Shown here in pieces: positions 40,812 through 49,861 of a stretch of DNA of 60,892 bases; the first letter of the stretch is position 1, and the number at the start of each line of letters is the position of its first letter. A model generated the notes under the pieces. It made no database searches and was not told the origin of the DNA. It saw only the letters and a list, made by a program, of their open reading frames with translations. The DNA comes from Dehalococcoidia bacterium (lineage in GTDB: Bacteria; Chloroflexota; Dehalococcoidia; Tepidiformales; Tepidiformaceae): contig SKSF01000076.1 of assembly GCA_007118095.1 (NCBI GenBank), forward strand, positions 1 through 60,892, written 5' to 3'. The position numbers and the translations under genes were made by a program.

Positions 40812-40837
40812 GGGGCCGGTCGCTTGCGACCGGCCCC
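40812..40837. terminator. Intrinsic terminator
   Basis: Perfect 12-nt arms GGGGCCGGTCGC and GCGACCGGCCCC around TT, preceded by TTTAAAA. It ends the 18-codon unit before birA. Confidence 0.8.
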
Positions 40838-40869
40838 ACTTCATTTGCGCCCCGCCACGCACCGCGGTC

Positions 40870-40875
40870 TACTTT
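40870..40875 (+). promoter_or_regulatory. -10 box of leaderless birA
   Basis: TACTTT ends 6 nt before the ATG at 40882. Confidence 0.4.
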
Positions 40876-40881
40876 CCTCAG

Positions 40882-41664
40882 ATGGATGCCGCCTTCGATC
40901 GTGACCGCTTCTCCACCCTCCTGCAGACGCGGGACATCGGACGCGAGCTCGTTTACCGCCAATCCACCGGCTCCACAATGGACGATGCGCGCGTACTGGC
41001 CGAACAGGGTGCTGCCCATGGGACCGCCGTATTCGCCGAGGAACAGCTTGCCGGTCGCGGGCGCCGGGGACGCTCCTTCGAAAGCCCCGCCGGCGAGAAC
41101 ATCTACGTCACGTTCATCCTGCGGCTTGCCATGGAGGACCTGCGCAAGGCCACGATCGCCGTCCCGGTCGCCGTCTGCCAACCGTGCCGCGAGACCGGCG
41201 CCGACGCCCGGATCAAATGGCCGAACGACATCTGGGTCGGCGAACGCAAGACCTGTGGGATGCTCATCGATAGCGAAGTCACAAGTGCCAGCGCCCTGCT
41301 GTTCCCGGGTATTGGCATCAACGTGAACGGCGACCCCACACAGATCCCGGAGCTCGCCGCTATCGCCACCAGCCTGCGCCGCGAAACCGGGGCCCACGTT
41401 GACCGTGAGCAGCTCCTTGCCAGCCTGTGCAACCACCTGGAGGCCGCGCTCGACATGGAACCGGCGGAGCTGGCCAGCATCTATCGCGAGCTGAATCTCA
41501 TCGCCGGCCGCACCATTACGGTCGACGAGTCCGGGCGCCCCCCATTCGAAGCGAAAGCCGTCGACCTGGCGGACGACGGCTCCCTCGTCATCGAATTGCC
41601 CGGCGGCGAACGGCGTACCGTGACTGCCGCCGATGTCTCCATACGGCCGAGCGGCGGCGGTTAG
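40882..41664 (+). CDS. birA: Biotin--[acetyl-CoA-carboxylase] ligase
   Basis: A 260-residue class I biotin protein ligase without the N-terminal DNA-binding domain of E. coli BirA, so it is not a repressor. Signatures are [14 protein letters not shown], the biotin/ATP loop GRGRRGRSF, then [21 protein letters not shown] and GIGINVN, and a C-terminal SH3-like domain ([30 protein letters not shown]). It attaches biotin to carboxylase carrier proteins via biotinyl-AMP. The stop shares CTAG with the convergent slipin gene. Confidence 0.95.
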   Translation: MDAAFDRDRFSTLLQTRDIGRELVYRQSTGSTMDDARVLAEQGAAHGTAVFAEEQLAGRGRRGRSFESPAGENIYVTFILRLAMEDLRKATIAVPVAVCQPCRETGADARIKWPNDIWVGERKTCGMLIDSEVTSASALLFPGIGINVNGDPTQIPELAAIATSLRRETGAHVDREQLLASLCNHLEAALDMEPAELASIYRELNLIAGRTITVDESGRPPFEAKAVDLADDGSLVIELPGGERRTVTAADVSIRPSGGG

Positions 41665-42488
41665 GCTTCCTGCTCGTCCCGCATCATCATCTCGACCATG
41701 TCGATCGGCACCGGGAACACAATGGTCGAATTGTGCTCCGCGCCGATTTCCCGCAGCGTCTGCAGGTAGCGGAGCTGGATGGTGATGGGTTCGCGTGCCA
41801 TCACCTCGGCTGCCTCCCGGAGCCGCTCACTTGCCTGGTATTCGCCGTCGGCCGCGATAACCTTCGCGCGCCGTTCACGCTCTGCTTCGGCCTGGGCCGC
41901 CATCGCGCGCTGCATGGTGTTCGGCAGCTCCACGTCTTTGACCTCCACGGCCGAAACCTTCACCCCCCAGGGCTCGGTCTGGTCGTCGATGATCTGCTGC
42001 AGCTTCTGGTTGATCTGTTCGCGCTGGCCCAGCAACTCGTCCAGGTCCGACTGCCCGAGCACCGAGCGGAGCGTCGTTTGCGAAATCTGCGAGGTCGCCC
42101 GCACGTAGTCGACGATGCGGACGACCGCTGCGGTCGGCTCCAGCACGCGAAAATAAATGACGGCGTTTACTTTCACCGTCACGTTGTCGCGCGTAATCGC
42201 TTCCTGTGCAGGCACGTCGAGGTTCACCGTTCGCAGGTCCACCTTCACCATGCGGTCGACGAACGGCAGCAGGACAAAGAGCCCCGGCCCGCGCGCCCCA
42301 ATCAGGCGGCCAAGACGGAAGATGACGCCGCGCTCGTATTCGCTCACCACCCGCACCACGAATGGCAATAACGGGATGAGGAGGACAGAGCTAATCCCAA
42401 TGAGGAACGCGCGGACGATGCGCGTCCCCGCGCCAGTGGGATATTCCGGCTCAGGCTCCCGTCCGGGTCGCTCCGGTATCTGACTCAT
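41661..42488 (-). CDS. Slipin / stomatin-like SPFH protein
   Basis: A 275-residue membrane-anchored SPFH protein: one hydrophobic N-terminal segment (about 25-50), then the band-7 domain ([66 protein letters not shown]), then a coiled-coil ([33 protein letters not shown]). Slipins form oligomers in membrane microdomains and are typically encoded beside an NfeD protease, as here. The start has AAGGAGG upstream and lies within the last 38 nt of the nfeD gene. Confidence 0.94.
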   Translation of the reverse strand: MSQIPERPGREPEPEYPTGAGTRIVRAFLIGISSVLLIPLLPFVVRVVSEYERGVIFRLGRLIGARGPGLFVLLPFVDRMVKVDLRTVNLDVPAQEAITRDNVTVKVNAVIYFRVLEPTAAVVRIVDYVRATSQISQTTLRSVLGQSDLDELLGQREQINQKLQQIIDDQTEPWGVKVSAVEVKDVELPNTMQRAMAAQAEAERERRAKVIAADGEYQASERLREAAEVMAREPITIQLRYLQTLREIGAEHNSTIVFPVPIDMVEMMMRDEQEA

Positions 42489-43806
42489 GGTCGGTTTCCT
42501 CCTTGGTCACCTTCAGCGTGAACCCGTCGACGCTGACAACGCGGAGCTTGTCGCCCGGGTTTGCCACGCCTTCGTCCAGGTGCGCTTTCCAGCGTTCGCC
42601 GTCCAGCATGACATAGCCGTCGGGCGTCAGGGGCGTTCGCGCGACCGTCGGATGGCCAACCATGGCTTCCAACCCGGAGGGCCGTTCGAGCCGCCGCACA
42701 CGAGCAAGCCCCACCGCCATCGAAATGAACATACCGACCACGATAACGATGAGGAAGCCGATTACAATGCGGTTTGGGTGGAACTCGGCCGGGGTATTAC
42801 GGAATGCAATAAATCCGCCCAGCAACAGGGACACAATGCCCCCGGCGGCCAGAATGCCGCCCGAGGCGACGAATATCTCTAGCGCAAACAGCGCGAGTGC
42901 CAGGCCAATCAACGCCAGGCCGGCAGTGTCGATGGGCAGCGCCCCGAGCCCCATGAAGCCCAGGATCATCATGATCGCGCCCGCGACCCCGGGGATCATC
43001 GTTCCCGGGCTCATCAGCTCGAAGAGGATGCCCAGGAAGCCAAACGAAATCAGGATCGATGCCAGGGTCGGGTTCGCGAAGATGCCGAGGATGTTTTCCC
43101 AGGTGGAGCGGTCGTTGAAGTACACCTCGGCTTCGGTCAGCCCGCGCAGTTCGACTTCAACCCCCTCGCGCAGGGTGATGGTCTCCCCGTCAACCTGCTC
43201 CAGCAGGCTTTCGAGCGTGCTGGCGCGATAGTCCACCACCCCCAGCTCCAGCGCCTCCCGGTCGGAGCTCGCCCGCGCGTCCCGGACGGCATCTTCCGCC
43301 CAGTCCGCGTTCCGGCCACGCTCCTCGGCCAGGGCCCGGATGAGCGCCGTCGCGTCCTCCTCGATCTTCTGGCCCATGGTCTCTTCGAGTTCCTGCCCGC
43401 CAGCGGCCACGGCCGACGCTGCCCCGATGCGTGTATTCGGCGACATCGCCGCGATGTGGGCCGACATCGTGATGAAGGTCCCGGCACTCGCTGCCCGGCC
43501 GCCCTCTGGCGCAACATACACCGCGACGGGCACATTCGATTCGAGAATGCGCTTGACGATGTTCTCCATCGAGGTGTTCAACCCGCCCGGCGTGTCGAGC
43601 GCGATAACCACCAGGGGCGCGCCGCTTTCCTCGGCCTCGGTGATACCCCGGTCGATGTAACGCTCCATCACGGGACCAACACTGCCGTCCGCAGTCAGCA
43701 CATGGACAGAGCCTTGCGGTGTGTCCGCTAGCGCGACACCCGCAAAAAACACTGACACACCCGCGAAAAGCAGGAGCGACCAAAGAACGAGGCGCAATTT
43801 CAACAT
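42451..43806 (-). CDS. NfeD1b-type ClpP-class serine protease membrane protein
   Basis: A 451-residue long NfeD protein. A signal or transmembrane helix ([24 protein letters not shown]) precedes the ClpP-class protease domain ([20 protein letters not shown]; nucleophile serine in [16 protein letters not shown]; downstream lysine region [21 protein letters not shown]). Several transmembrane helices (about 245-390) and a C-terminal OB-fold NfeD domain ([26 protein letters not shown]) follow. It is thought to cleave stomatin C-termini. Its gene overlaps slipin by 38 nt. TATACT on the minus strand lies 10 nt upstream of the ATG. Confidence 0.93.
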   Translation of the reverse strand: MLKLRLVLWSLLLFAGVSVFFAGVALADTPQGSVHVLTADGSVGPVMERYIDRGITEAEESGAPLVVIALDTPGGLNTSMENIVKRILESNVPVAVYVAPEGGRAASAGTFITMSAHIAAMSPNTRIGAASAVAAGGQELEETMGQKIEEDATALIRALAEERGRNADWAEDAVRDARASSDREALELGVVDYRASTLESLLEQVDGETITLREGVEVELRGLTEAEVYFNDRSTWENILGIFANPTLASILISFGFLGILFELMSPGTMIPGVAGAIMMILGFMGLGALPIDTAGLALIGLALALFALEIFVASGGILAAGGIVSLLLGGFIAFRNTPAEFHPNRIVIGFLIVIVVGMFISMAVGLARVRRLERPSGLEAMVGHPTVARTPLTPDGYVMLDGERWKAHLDEGVANPGDKLRVVSVDGFTLKVTKEETDHESDTGATRTGA

Positions 43807-43816
43807 CTCACAGTCC

Positions 43817-43822
43817 AGTATA
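43817..43822 (-). promoter_or_regulatory. -10 box of the nfeD-slipin operon
   Basis: TATACT on the minus strand, 10 nt from the ATG at 43806. Confidence 0.45.
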
Positions 43823-43951
43823 TCTTGGCCCCCGGGGGTTCGTGCGACGGCACTTTGGGCTATCCTCCACTCGCCGCATTGGCGCCAACTTGAATTCGTC
43901 GGCGGCAGTCTGGAACGATGCTGGAAGAGCGGCACGCCCGCTGAGAATGCT

Positions 43952-44710
43952 ATGCCACCAATTACGCTGCACATGGTCCTGGCGCGCCAGGTCGCCGGAC
44001 TCCTCGGCGACAGCACCGTGGAGGAGGCCGACGGCCCATACCTCCTCGGTGCAACGACCCCGGATATCCGTGTGCTCACCCGCCAGGCACGCTCCGAGAC
44101 GCACTTTTTCGACCTCGAAGGCCCGGACCACCAGGATTCAGTTCAAGGATTCTTCGAAACCCACAGCCATTTGATCGACCCGGCACACCTGAACGAGGAG
44201 ACCCGCGCGTTCGTCGCGGGGTACATCAGCCACCTGGTGATGGACGAGCAATACATCACCAGGGTTTACCGTCCCTACTTCGCGCGCCACGAAAAGCTCG
44301 GCGGCGTCGTCCGTGCCAACCTCATGGACCGGCTCCTGCAGTTCGACATGGACCGCGAGCACGGGGACGAGCCCGAACTCGTCGAAGGACTGGTCACCGC
44401 GCTTTCCTGCACCGTCGAGACCATCGAATGCGGATTCGTCGACCACGACACCCTCGACCGCTGGCGCCAGATTACGCGCGATGTCGCAAGCCGTAACATG
44501 GACTGGGATCGGATGCGCGTGATGGCGTCGAACCACCTCAAGCATTCGGGCATCACCGAAACCGAAGAGCTCGGCGAATTCCTCGATTCGATTCCCGATC
44601 TCCTCGATGAGACAATTGCCTACGTCACCGGCGCCGAGGTCGAAGCGTTTATCGAACGTTCCACCGAAGCAGCAGCAAACGCTGTAGAGAGGTACTTGCG
44701 ATGCGGATAA
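43952..44710 (+). CDS. Zinc-dependent phospholipase C-like hydrolase
   Basis: A 252-residue helical protein of the zinc-dependent phospholipase C/hydrolase family (Zn_dep_PLPC). Visible features are LHMVLARQVAG, GPYLLGATTPDIRVLTRQARSETHFFDLEG with His and Asp ligands, AFVAGYISHLVMDEQYITRVYRPYF with the central HxxxD, and ASNHLKHSGITETEELGEFL. I start at the ATG at 43952; the ribosome site is weak. The end overlaps hisD by 10 nt, so it leads the his operon, although the functional link is obscure. Substrate unknown. Confidence 0.78.
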   Translation: MPPITLHMVLARQVAGLLGDSTVEEADGPYLLGATTPDIRVLTRQARSETHFFDLEGPDHQDSVQGFFETHSHLIDPAHLNEETRAFVAGYISHLVMDEQYITRVYRPYFARHEKLGGVVRANLMDRLLQFDMDREHGDEPELVEGLVTALSCTVETIECGFVDHDTLDRWRQITRDVASRNMDWDRMRVMASNHLKHSGITETEELGEFLDSIPDLLDETIAYVTGAEVEAFIERSTEAAANAVERYLRCG

Positions 44711-46026
44711 TCCGCAATGTCGAAGAAGGCCGGAGAACGCTCCTCGCCCGCCACCCCCTGGACCCCGAAGAACTGCCAATTGGCCTGCGCGAAACAACGT
44801 TCCGCACCTTCGGACAGGAACTCCACCCGGACGAAGTCGTCCGCCGTATCATCCGCGACGTCCGCGAAGACGGCGACAACGCAGTCCGCTTCTACAACAC
44901 CAAGCTCGACAACGCGACCGTCGACGCCCTCCGCGTCACCCCGGACGAAATCCGCGACGCCTACGAGCAGGTCGACACGGAGGTCGTCGATGCATTGAAG
45001 CTGGCAGCCGGGCGCGTCCGCGACTACCACGAGCAGCAGCTCCGCGGTGCAACGTTCGATTTCAACAACAACGGGCTCGGCCAGATAACCCGCGCCGTCC
45101 AGCGCGCGGGCATCTATATACCCGGGACCGTCGCACCGCTTCCCAGCACCGTCCTCATGTGCGCAGTGCCCGCGCGCGTTGCCGGTGTCGACGAGGTCTA
45201 CATCACCAGCCCGGTCCTCAATGACGGCAGTGTCTCGCCCGTGAAGCTGGTCGCGGCCGACATCGCCGGTGTCGATGGTGTCTTCAAAGCAGGGGGCGCG
45301 CAGGGTATCGCCGCCTTCGCCTATGGAACGGAATCCATCCCACGGGTCGACAAGATTGCGGGCCCGGGCGGCCTTTTCGTCACCATCGCCAAGAAGCAGG
45401 TTTTCGGGGACGTCGGCATTGACTCCATCTACGGCCCGACCGAGACCATGATTATCGCCGACGAAAGCGCCGACCCCGAGCATGTCGCCGCCGACCTCCT
45501 GGCGCAGGCCGAGCACGACGCCCTTGCAACGCCTATCCTGCTAACCCCTTCCCATTACCTGGCCGATGAAGTGGCCCGTGCCGTCGAACGGCAGCTTCGT
45601 GATCTCGAACGCGGCAAGATCGCCCGCGAAGCCATGGACGAGCGCGGCGGCTGCATCCTGGTGAACGACATCGAGCATGCCATCGAGCTCGCCAACGAGT
45701 TCGCGCCGGAGCACCTCTGCCTGCTCGTCGAGGACCCCACACCTTACGCCTACAAGGTCCGCAATGCGGGCGGCATCTTCATGGGCGACGCATCGCCCGA
45801 AGCGGCAGGCGATTACGTCGCGGGGCCGAGTCACACCATGCCGACCGGCGGCAGCGCCCGGTGGAGCGGCCCCCTGGGAGTTGGCGACTTCCTCAAGCGC
45901 ATCGCCATCGTGAATCTGTCCGATGAGGACATCGAAGAGCTCGCCGGGGTCGCCGCTGTCCTCGCCCGCGCCGAAGGCCTCACCGCTCACGCCCGTTCGG
46001 TCGAACGGCGCCTCCAGGGGAGATAG
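44701..46026 (+). CDS. hisD: Histidinol dehydrogenase
   Basis: A 441-residue HisD, catalysing the last two steps of histidine synthesis (histidinol to histidine) with NAD and zinc. Landmarks are the VREDGDNAVRFYNTKLDNATVD region, VQRAGIYIPGTVAPLPSTVLMCAVPARVAGV, AGGAQGIAAFAYGTESIPRVDKIAGPGG, DSIYGPTETMIIAD, AQAEHDALATPILLT, AIELANEFAPEHLCLL and YVAGPSHTMPTGGSARWSGPLGVGDFLKR, with its zinc-binding Glu/His residues. Starts inside the end of the upstream hydrolase gene; hisC begins 3 nt after it. Confidence 0.97.
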   Translation: MRIIRNVEEGRRTLLARHPLDPEELPIGLRETTFRTFGQELHPDEVVRRIIRDVREDGDNAVRFYNTKLDNATVDALRVTPDEIRDAYEQVDTEVVDALKLAAGRVRDYHEQQLRGATFDFNNNGLGQITRAVQRAGIYIPGTVAPLPSTVLMCAVPARVAGVDEVYITSPVLNDGSVSPVKLVAADIAGVDGVFKAGGAQGIAAFAYGTESIPRVDKIAGPGGLFVTIAKKQVFGDVGIDSIYGPTETMIIADESADPEHVAADLLAQAEHDALATPILLTPSHYLADEVARAVERQLRDLERGKIAREAMDERGGCILVNDIEHAIELANEFAPEHLCLLVEDPTPYAYKVRNAGGIFMGDASPEAAGDYVAGPSHTMPTGGSARWSGPLGVGDFLKRIAIVNLSDEDIEELAGVAAVLARAEGLTAHARSVERRLQGR

Positions 46027-46029
46027 CAC

Positions 46030-47112
46030 TTGGTAGACCCCCTGGCCTACGTGCGCGACGACTTCGACGAGCTCGAAGCCTATAAGCCTGTCCTCCCGCT
46101 CGAAGAGCTCGCCCGCGAAATCGGCATCCCTGTCGAACAGCTCGTGAAGCTCGACGCGAACGAGAACCTCTACGGTCCCGCGCCCGACGTCCGCAAGGCT
46201 ATCGCGCAGGCGAACCTGCACATCTACCCGGATCCGGGTGCCTCCGCGCTTCGCACGGAACTCGGAAACTACCTGCACGTCGACCCCGCATCGATCGTCG
46301 CGGGCGCCGGCTCGGATGACCTCATCGACATCCTCATCCGCCTGCTCATGCCGAAGCGGATTGTGACCACGCCGCCAACCTTTGGCATGTACGGCTTCCT
46401 CGCGAAGATATCGGGCGCCCGCGTCGTGGAAGCGCCCCGGAAGCCGGACTTTTCTCTCGACCTCGATGCTGTCCGCGCCTGCGTCGACGGCGGCGCGAAG
46501 CTCGTCTTCATCGCATCGCCGAACAACCCCACGGGCAACGCTGCCACCGCCGATGAGCTCGAAGCCCTCGCCTCGCTCGACGCGATCGTGGCCATCGACG
46601 AAGCGTACGCCGAGTTTTCCCGTACCAGCGCGGTCCCCGCCGTTGCCCAACACCCCAACATCGTCGCCTTGCGCACCTTCTCGAAGTGGGCCGGGCTTGC
46701 GGGCCTGCGTGTCGGATATGCCGTTGCCGACCCGCGCCTCGCCGAGCGCATGCACGCCATCAAGCAACCGTACAACGTCAATGTTGCCGGCGACGTCGCC
46801 GCGCGCGCCGCGCTTGCCCACCGCGCTCCTATCCTCGAAACCGTGGATGCCCTCGTCGCGGAGCGCCGTCGCATGGTGGATGAGCTTGCCCGGTTCGCCT
46901 GGCTCAAGCCGCATCCATCCGATGCGAACTTCGTCCTGTTCCGCGTTGAAGGCCGCGATGCCGCGGAAGTCGCCGGGGGACTGCGGCGCCGCGGCGTCCT
47001 TGTGCGCTATTACGACCGGCCCGGGCTCGACCAGTGCATCCGCATCAGCGCCGGCCGCCCCGCCGACACCGACCGCCTTGTTGCAGCCCTGCAGGAGATC
47101 GACAGCGAATGA
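46030..47112 (+). CDS. hisC: Histidinol-phosphate aminotransferase
   Basis: A 360-residue PLP aminotransferase of histidine synthesis. Signatures are VKLDANENLYGPAPDVRKAI, HIYPDPGASALRTELGNYL, GAGSDDLIDILIRLL, FIASPNNPTGN, IDEAYAEFS and the PLP lysine in RTFSKWAGLAGLRVGY, with the C-terminal arginine in CIRISAGRP. Starts at TTG 46030 with AGGGGAG upstream. The stop overlaps the hisB start as ATGA. Confidence 0.96.
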   Translation: MVDPLAYVRDDFDELEAYKPVLPLEELAREIGIPVEQLVKLDANENLYGPAPDVRKAIAQANLHIYPDPGASALRTELGNYLHVDPASIVAGAGSDDLIDILIRLLMPKRIVTTPPTFGMYGFLAKISGARVVEAPRKPDFSLDLDAVRACVDGGAKLVFIASPNNPTGNAATADELEALASLDAIVAIDEAYAEFSRTSAVPAVAQHPNIVALRTFSKWAGLAGLRVGYAVADPRLAERMHAIKQPYNVNVAGDVAARAALAHRAPILETVDALVAERRRMVDELARFAWLKPHPSDANFVLFRVEGRDAAEVAGGLRRRGVLVRYYDRPGLDQCIRISAGRPADTDRLVAALQEIDSE

Positions 47113-47702
47113 CCAGCCGCACCGCCACGGTCACCCGTGACACCGCCGAGACCCGGATTGAGCTCACCGTCGCTATCGACGGTACAGGCCAGTTCGTCAC
47201 CGAGACGGGCATCGGATTCTTCGACCATATGCTCAGCCACATCGCCAAGCACGGGGTCTTCGACCTGGAAGTGCGCGCGAAGGGCGACCTCCACGTCGAT
47301 GAGCACCACACGGTCGAGGACGTTGGCATCGCACTCGGCGAGGCGTTCGCAAAGGCGCTCGGCGATAAGGCCGGCCTTGTCCGTGCGGGGCACGCCTACA
47401 TGCCGCTCGATGAAGCCCTGGCGTTCTGTGCGGTCGACATCAGCGGCCGTCCCTACGCCCGGCTCGACCTGCGCCTCCTTGGCCGCGACATCGGCGGCAT
47501 GCCCCCGGACCTCTTTGGCCACTTCCTCGAATCGTTCGCGGCCTCGCTTAAGGCGAACATCCACGTGCAGACCCTGGCGGGCGTCAACGACCACCACAAA
47601 ATCGAAGCGTGCTTCAAGGCTCTCGCCAGGGCGCTCGACGCGGCCACACAGGTCGACCCGCGCCGCGGCGGCGATATCCCCAGCACAAAGGGCAGCCTTT
47701 AA
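47109..47702 (+). CDS. hisB: Imidazoleglycerol-phosphate dehydratase
   Basis: A 197-residue IGPD, a metal enzyme in which two His-rich motifs bind Mn: GIGFFDHMLSHIAKHGVFDL and HVDEHHTVEDVGIALGEAF, with HIHVQTLAGVNDHHKIEACFKALARAL near the C-terminus. It lacks the phosphatase domain fused in E. coli HisB. The ATG overlaps the hisC stop; the next gene follows after 37 nt. The hisG, hisA, hisF, hisH and hisI genes are not in this window. Confidence 0.97.
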   Translation: MTSRTATVTRDTAETRIELTVAIDGTGQFVTETGIGFFDHMLSHIAKHGVFDLEVRAKGDLHVDEHHTVEDVGIALGEAFAKALGDKAGLVRAGHAYMPLDEALAFCAVDISGRPYARLDLRLLGRDIGGMPPDLFGHFLESFAASLKANIHVQTLAGVNDHHKIEACFKALARALDAATQVDPRRGGDIPSTKGSL

Positions 47703-47739
47703 CCCTCCGCCGCGGCGGCGGTTGACAGTACTTTCGGAG

Positions 47740-48777
47740 ATGCGAAAGATCCGCCGCGTGGAAGAAGCCCTCGCCAACTACCTGTCCCAGGAACTCGACG
47801 TCGCCCGCGTGGAGGTCACTGATCTCCTGCGCATCTACGGCGGCGCCTCCCGCGAGACCTGGATGTTCACCGCCCGCTGGGAGGACGGCACGGGCACACA
47901 ATGTGAAGAACACCTGGTGCTCCGCAAAGATCCCCCCGCCAGCCTGCTTGATAGCGACCGCGAGCTGGAGTACGCGTTTTACTGCGCCTTCGACGGCACT
48001 TCCGTTCCCGTGCCCCGAATGCGCTGGCTCGAAAGCGACGGCTCCATCCTCGGTGGGCCGTTCTTTGTCATGGACCGGATCCTCGGGTGCGACGCCAACA
48101 CCGCCCGCATCCTCGAGCCGGATTACGACGAGGTTCGCGCGGCCATTGGGCGGCGCCACTACGAGATCCTTGCCCACGTCCATGCTCGCGACTGGTCCAC
48201 CACCCGCATCCCGGAACTGCTCGACCCGCCGTCCCCGGCCGATTGCTGGAAGCGCGAGCTCGACCACTGGGAAAGCGTCATCGACGAGCACGAGCTCATG
48301 CCCCAGCCCATTGCCCGGGCGGCCATACGCTGGCTTCGTGCCAACCCGCCGCCACCGCCGGAGCGGGTCACGGTCGTCCACGGCGACTACCGGACGGGCA
48401 ACTTCCTCTACCGCCCCGACGGCGACATTTACGGCATCGTCGACTGGGAGATGGCCCACCTGGGTGACCCAATTGAAGACCTTGCATGGTCGTTCATGGA
48501 AGCATGGGAGTGGGCTCGCAACGGCCTCAAGGGCGGCATGATCGACAAAGAGGAGGCCATCGCTGCCTACGAGCAGGCAAGCCGGATGAAGGTCGACCGG
48601 GACGCGCTGCACTGGTGGGACGTCTTCAGCGGTGTGAAGGGACAGGGGATCTGGCTTACCGGCGCGAAGAACTACCAGGACAAAAAGAGTGGCGAGCTTG
48701 TTCTCCCGCTCACGGCGTACTGGCTTATCAACTTCCAGGACGAGATCCTGCTCCGATCGCTCGGGAGGGGCGCATGA
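47740..48777 (+). CDS. Aminoglycoside phosphotransferase-fold kinase (ACAD10/11-like)
   Basis: A 345-residue APH-fold phosphotransferase. The catalytic loop is VVHGDYRTGNFLYRPDGDIYGIVDWEMAHLGDPIEDLAWSF, with the catalytic Asp in HGDYR and the Mg-binding Asp in VDWE. The N-terminal GGASRETWMFTARW nucleotide loop and the CEEHLVLRKDP lysine fit. Homologues occur as the N-terminal domain of ACAD10/11, where they phosphorylate 4-hydroxyacyl-CoAs, so a hydroxyacyl substrate is plausible given the many acyl-CoA genes; antibiotic resistance is not implied. The ATG at 47740 has an awkwardly close GGAG. Coupled to the next gene by ATGA. Confidence 0.82.
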   Translation: MRKIRRVEEALANYLSQELDVARVEVTDLLRIYGGASRETWMFTARWEDGTGTQCEEHLVLRKDPPASLLDSDRELEYAFYCAFDGTSVPVPRMRWLESDGSILGGPFFVMDRILGCDANTARILEPDYDEVRAAIGRRHYEILAHVHARDWSTTRIPELLDPPSPADCWKRELDHWESVIDEHELMPQPIARAAIRWLRANPPPPPERVTVVHGDYRTGNFLYRPDGDIYGIVDWEMAHLGDPIEDLAWSFMEAWEWARNGLKGGMIDKEEAIAAYEQASRMKVDRDALHWWDVFSGVKGQGIWLTGAKNYQDKKSGELVLPLTAYWLINFQDEILLRSLGRGA

Positions 48778-49226
48778 AACCCGATCCACCGCTCGTTCTC
48801 CACGGCATCATGGCCGAATTCGCGCGCCACGTCGGCCCCGAGGTCCAGACGCCGTTCTCACAGGGCGTCTTCGGGCTGGGCGTCACCATGCTCGGCATGA
48901 TTGCGCAGGAATACGACCGTGCCGCAGCCCGCCTCGTCGAAGAAGACGATGCCATCGTGGCCCTGTTCGAAGATGCGACGTACCTGCTGACCGAAGGCGA
49001 ACTGAAGGAACGCATTCGGGAGGAGCTCCAGCGCCCCCGTCACGAGAACCTTCGCGTCTCAGCACTGGAACAGGACAACGCCCGCCTCCGCGCTCTGCTC
49101 ATTGACCTGCACGCGGCCGTTGAGCAGCTTAGCGGCGACGAGGCCGTTACGATGGAAGAGCGTATCTGGGCTGAACTCCAGGAATCCACGCGCAGACGCC
49201 ATATCAAGAGCAGACTCGCATCATGA
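48774..49226 (+). CDS. Small helical protein paired with the phosphotransferase
   Basis: A 150-residue, mostly helical protein: MKPDPPLVLHGIMAEFARHVGPEVQTPFSQGVFGLGVTMLGMIAQEYDRAAARLVEED, then LLTEGELKERIREELQRPRHENLRVSALEQDNARLRALLIDLHAAVEQ, probably coiled coil. In size, start and position next to an APH-fold kinase it resembles DUF6285-type proteins, but the match is loose. GGGAGGGG precedes the ATG. ATGA overlaps on both sides (48774 and 49223) place it firmly in the operon. Function unknown. Confidence 0.75.
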   Translation: MKPDPPLVLHGIMAEFARHVGPEVQTPFSQGVFGLGVTMLGMIAQEYDRAAARLVEEDDAIVALFEDATYLLTEGELKERIREELQRPRHENLRVSALEQDNARLRALLIDLHAAVEQLSGDEAVTMEERIWAELQESTRRRHIKSRLAS

Positions 49227-49861
49227 AAGACCGGCTCCGCACCCTTCTCGAGTCATACGACCCACAGCGCATTGAAGGTACTTCAGGTCCTGCTGCTGCC
49301 GTCATGGTGTTGATGTATGAGCACAGCGGCGAGCCGCACATTGTGTTCCAGAAGCGGTCCGAGCTAGTGCTCCATCACAAGGGGCAGGTGAGCTTTCCCG
49401 GTGGTGCCGTCGACCCCGAAGACCTTGACCTGCGAGTAACAGCCCTGCGCGAAACCCACGAAGAGATGGGCGTCGAACCGGACCACGTCGATGTCCTGGG
49501 CCAGATCGACGACATCGTCACCGTCACCGACTTCCGCGTGACACCGTTCGTCGGCTGGTTGAACGAATACCCCTATGACTTCCGCTACCCGCCGGTCGAG
49601 GTGGCATACCTGCTCGAAGTCCCGGTCCCGCACCTCCTCGACCAGCGGAACTTCGTACCAGATCGCCGCGAAATCAATGGCGAAGAAGTCATCCTCCCCG
49701 CCTACCGGTTCCGTGATGAGCTCATCTGGGGTGCCACTGCGCGCATGCTGACGAACTTCCTCGACCTCTGGAGCGCGGTCGACCCGGACAGCCCGCCGCC
49801 ACCGGCGGCCACCCTCGCCCATAGGCTTTCCCCGCCCCGGCGCGATACCATGCAGCGGTGA
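49223..49861 (+). CDS. NUDIX hydrolase, CoA pyrophosphatase-like
   Basis: A 212-residue NUDIX enzyme. The box GGAVDPEDLDLRVTALRETHEEMGV has all conserved glutamates and sits in the CoA-diphosphatase context: AAAVMVLMY, IVFQKRSELVLHHKGQVSFPGGA and LGQIDDIVTVTDFRVTPFVGWL. Probably cleaves CoA or its thioesters to 4'-phosphopantetheine products. The ATG overlaps the previous stop and its own TGA overlaps the murE GTG. Confidence 0.92.
   Translation: MKDRLRTLLESYDPQRIEGTSGPAAAVMVLMYEHSGEPHIVFQKRSELVLHHKGQVSFPGGAVDPEDLDLRVTALRETHEEMGVEPDHVDVLGQIDDIVTVTDFRVTPFVGWLNEYPYDFRYPPVEVAYLLEVPVPHLLDQRNFVPDRREINGEEVILPAYRFRDELIWGATARMLTNFLDLWSAVDPDSPPPPAATLAHRLSPPRRDTMQR

Noticed and set aside
47740-48777. 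Antibiotic resistance kinase
   Set aside because: APH fold only; the operon setting and ACAD10/11-like features favour an acyl-CoA-linked kinase.
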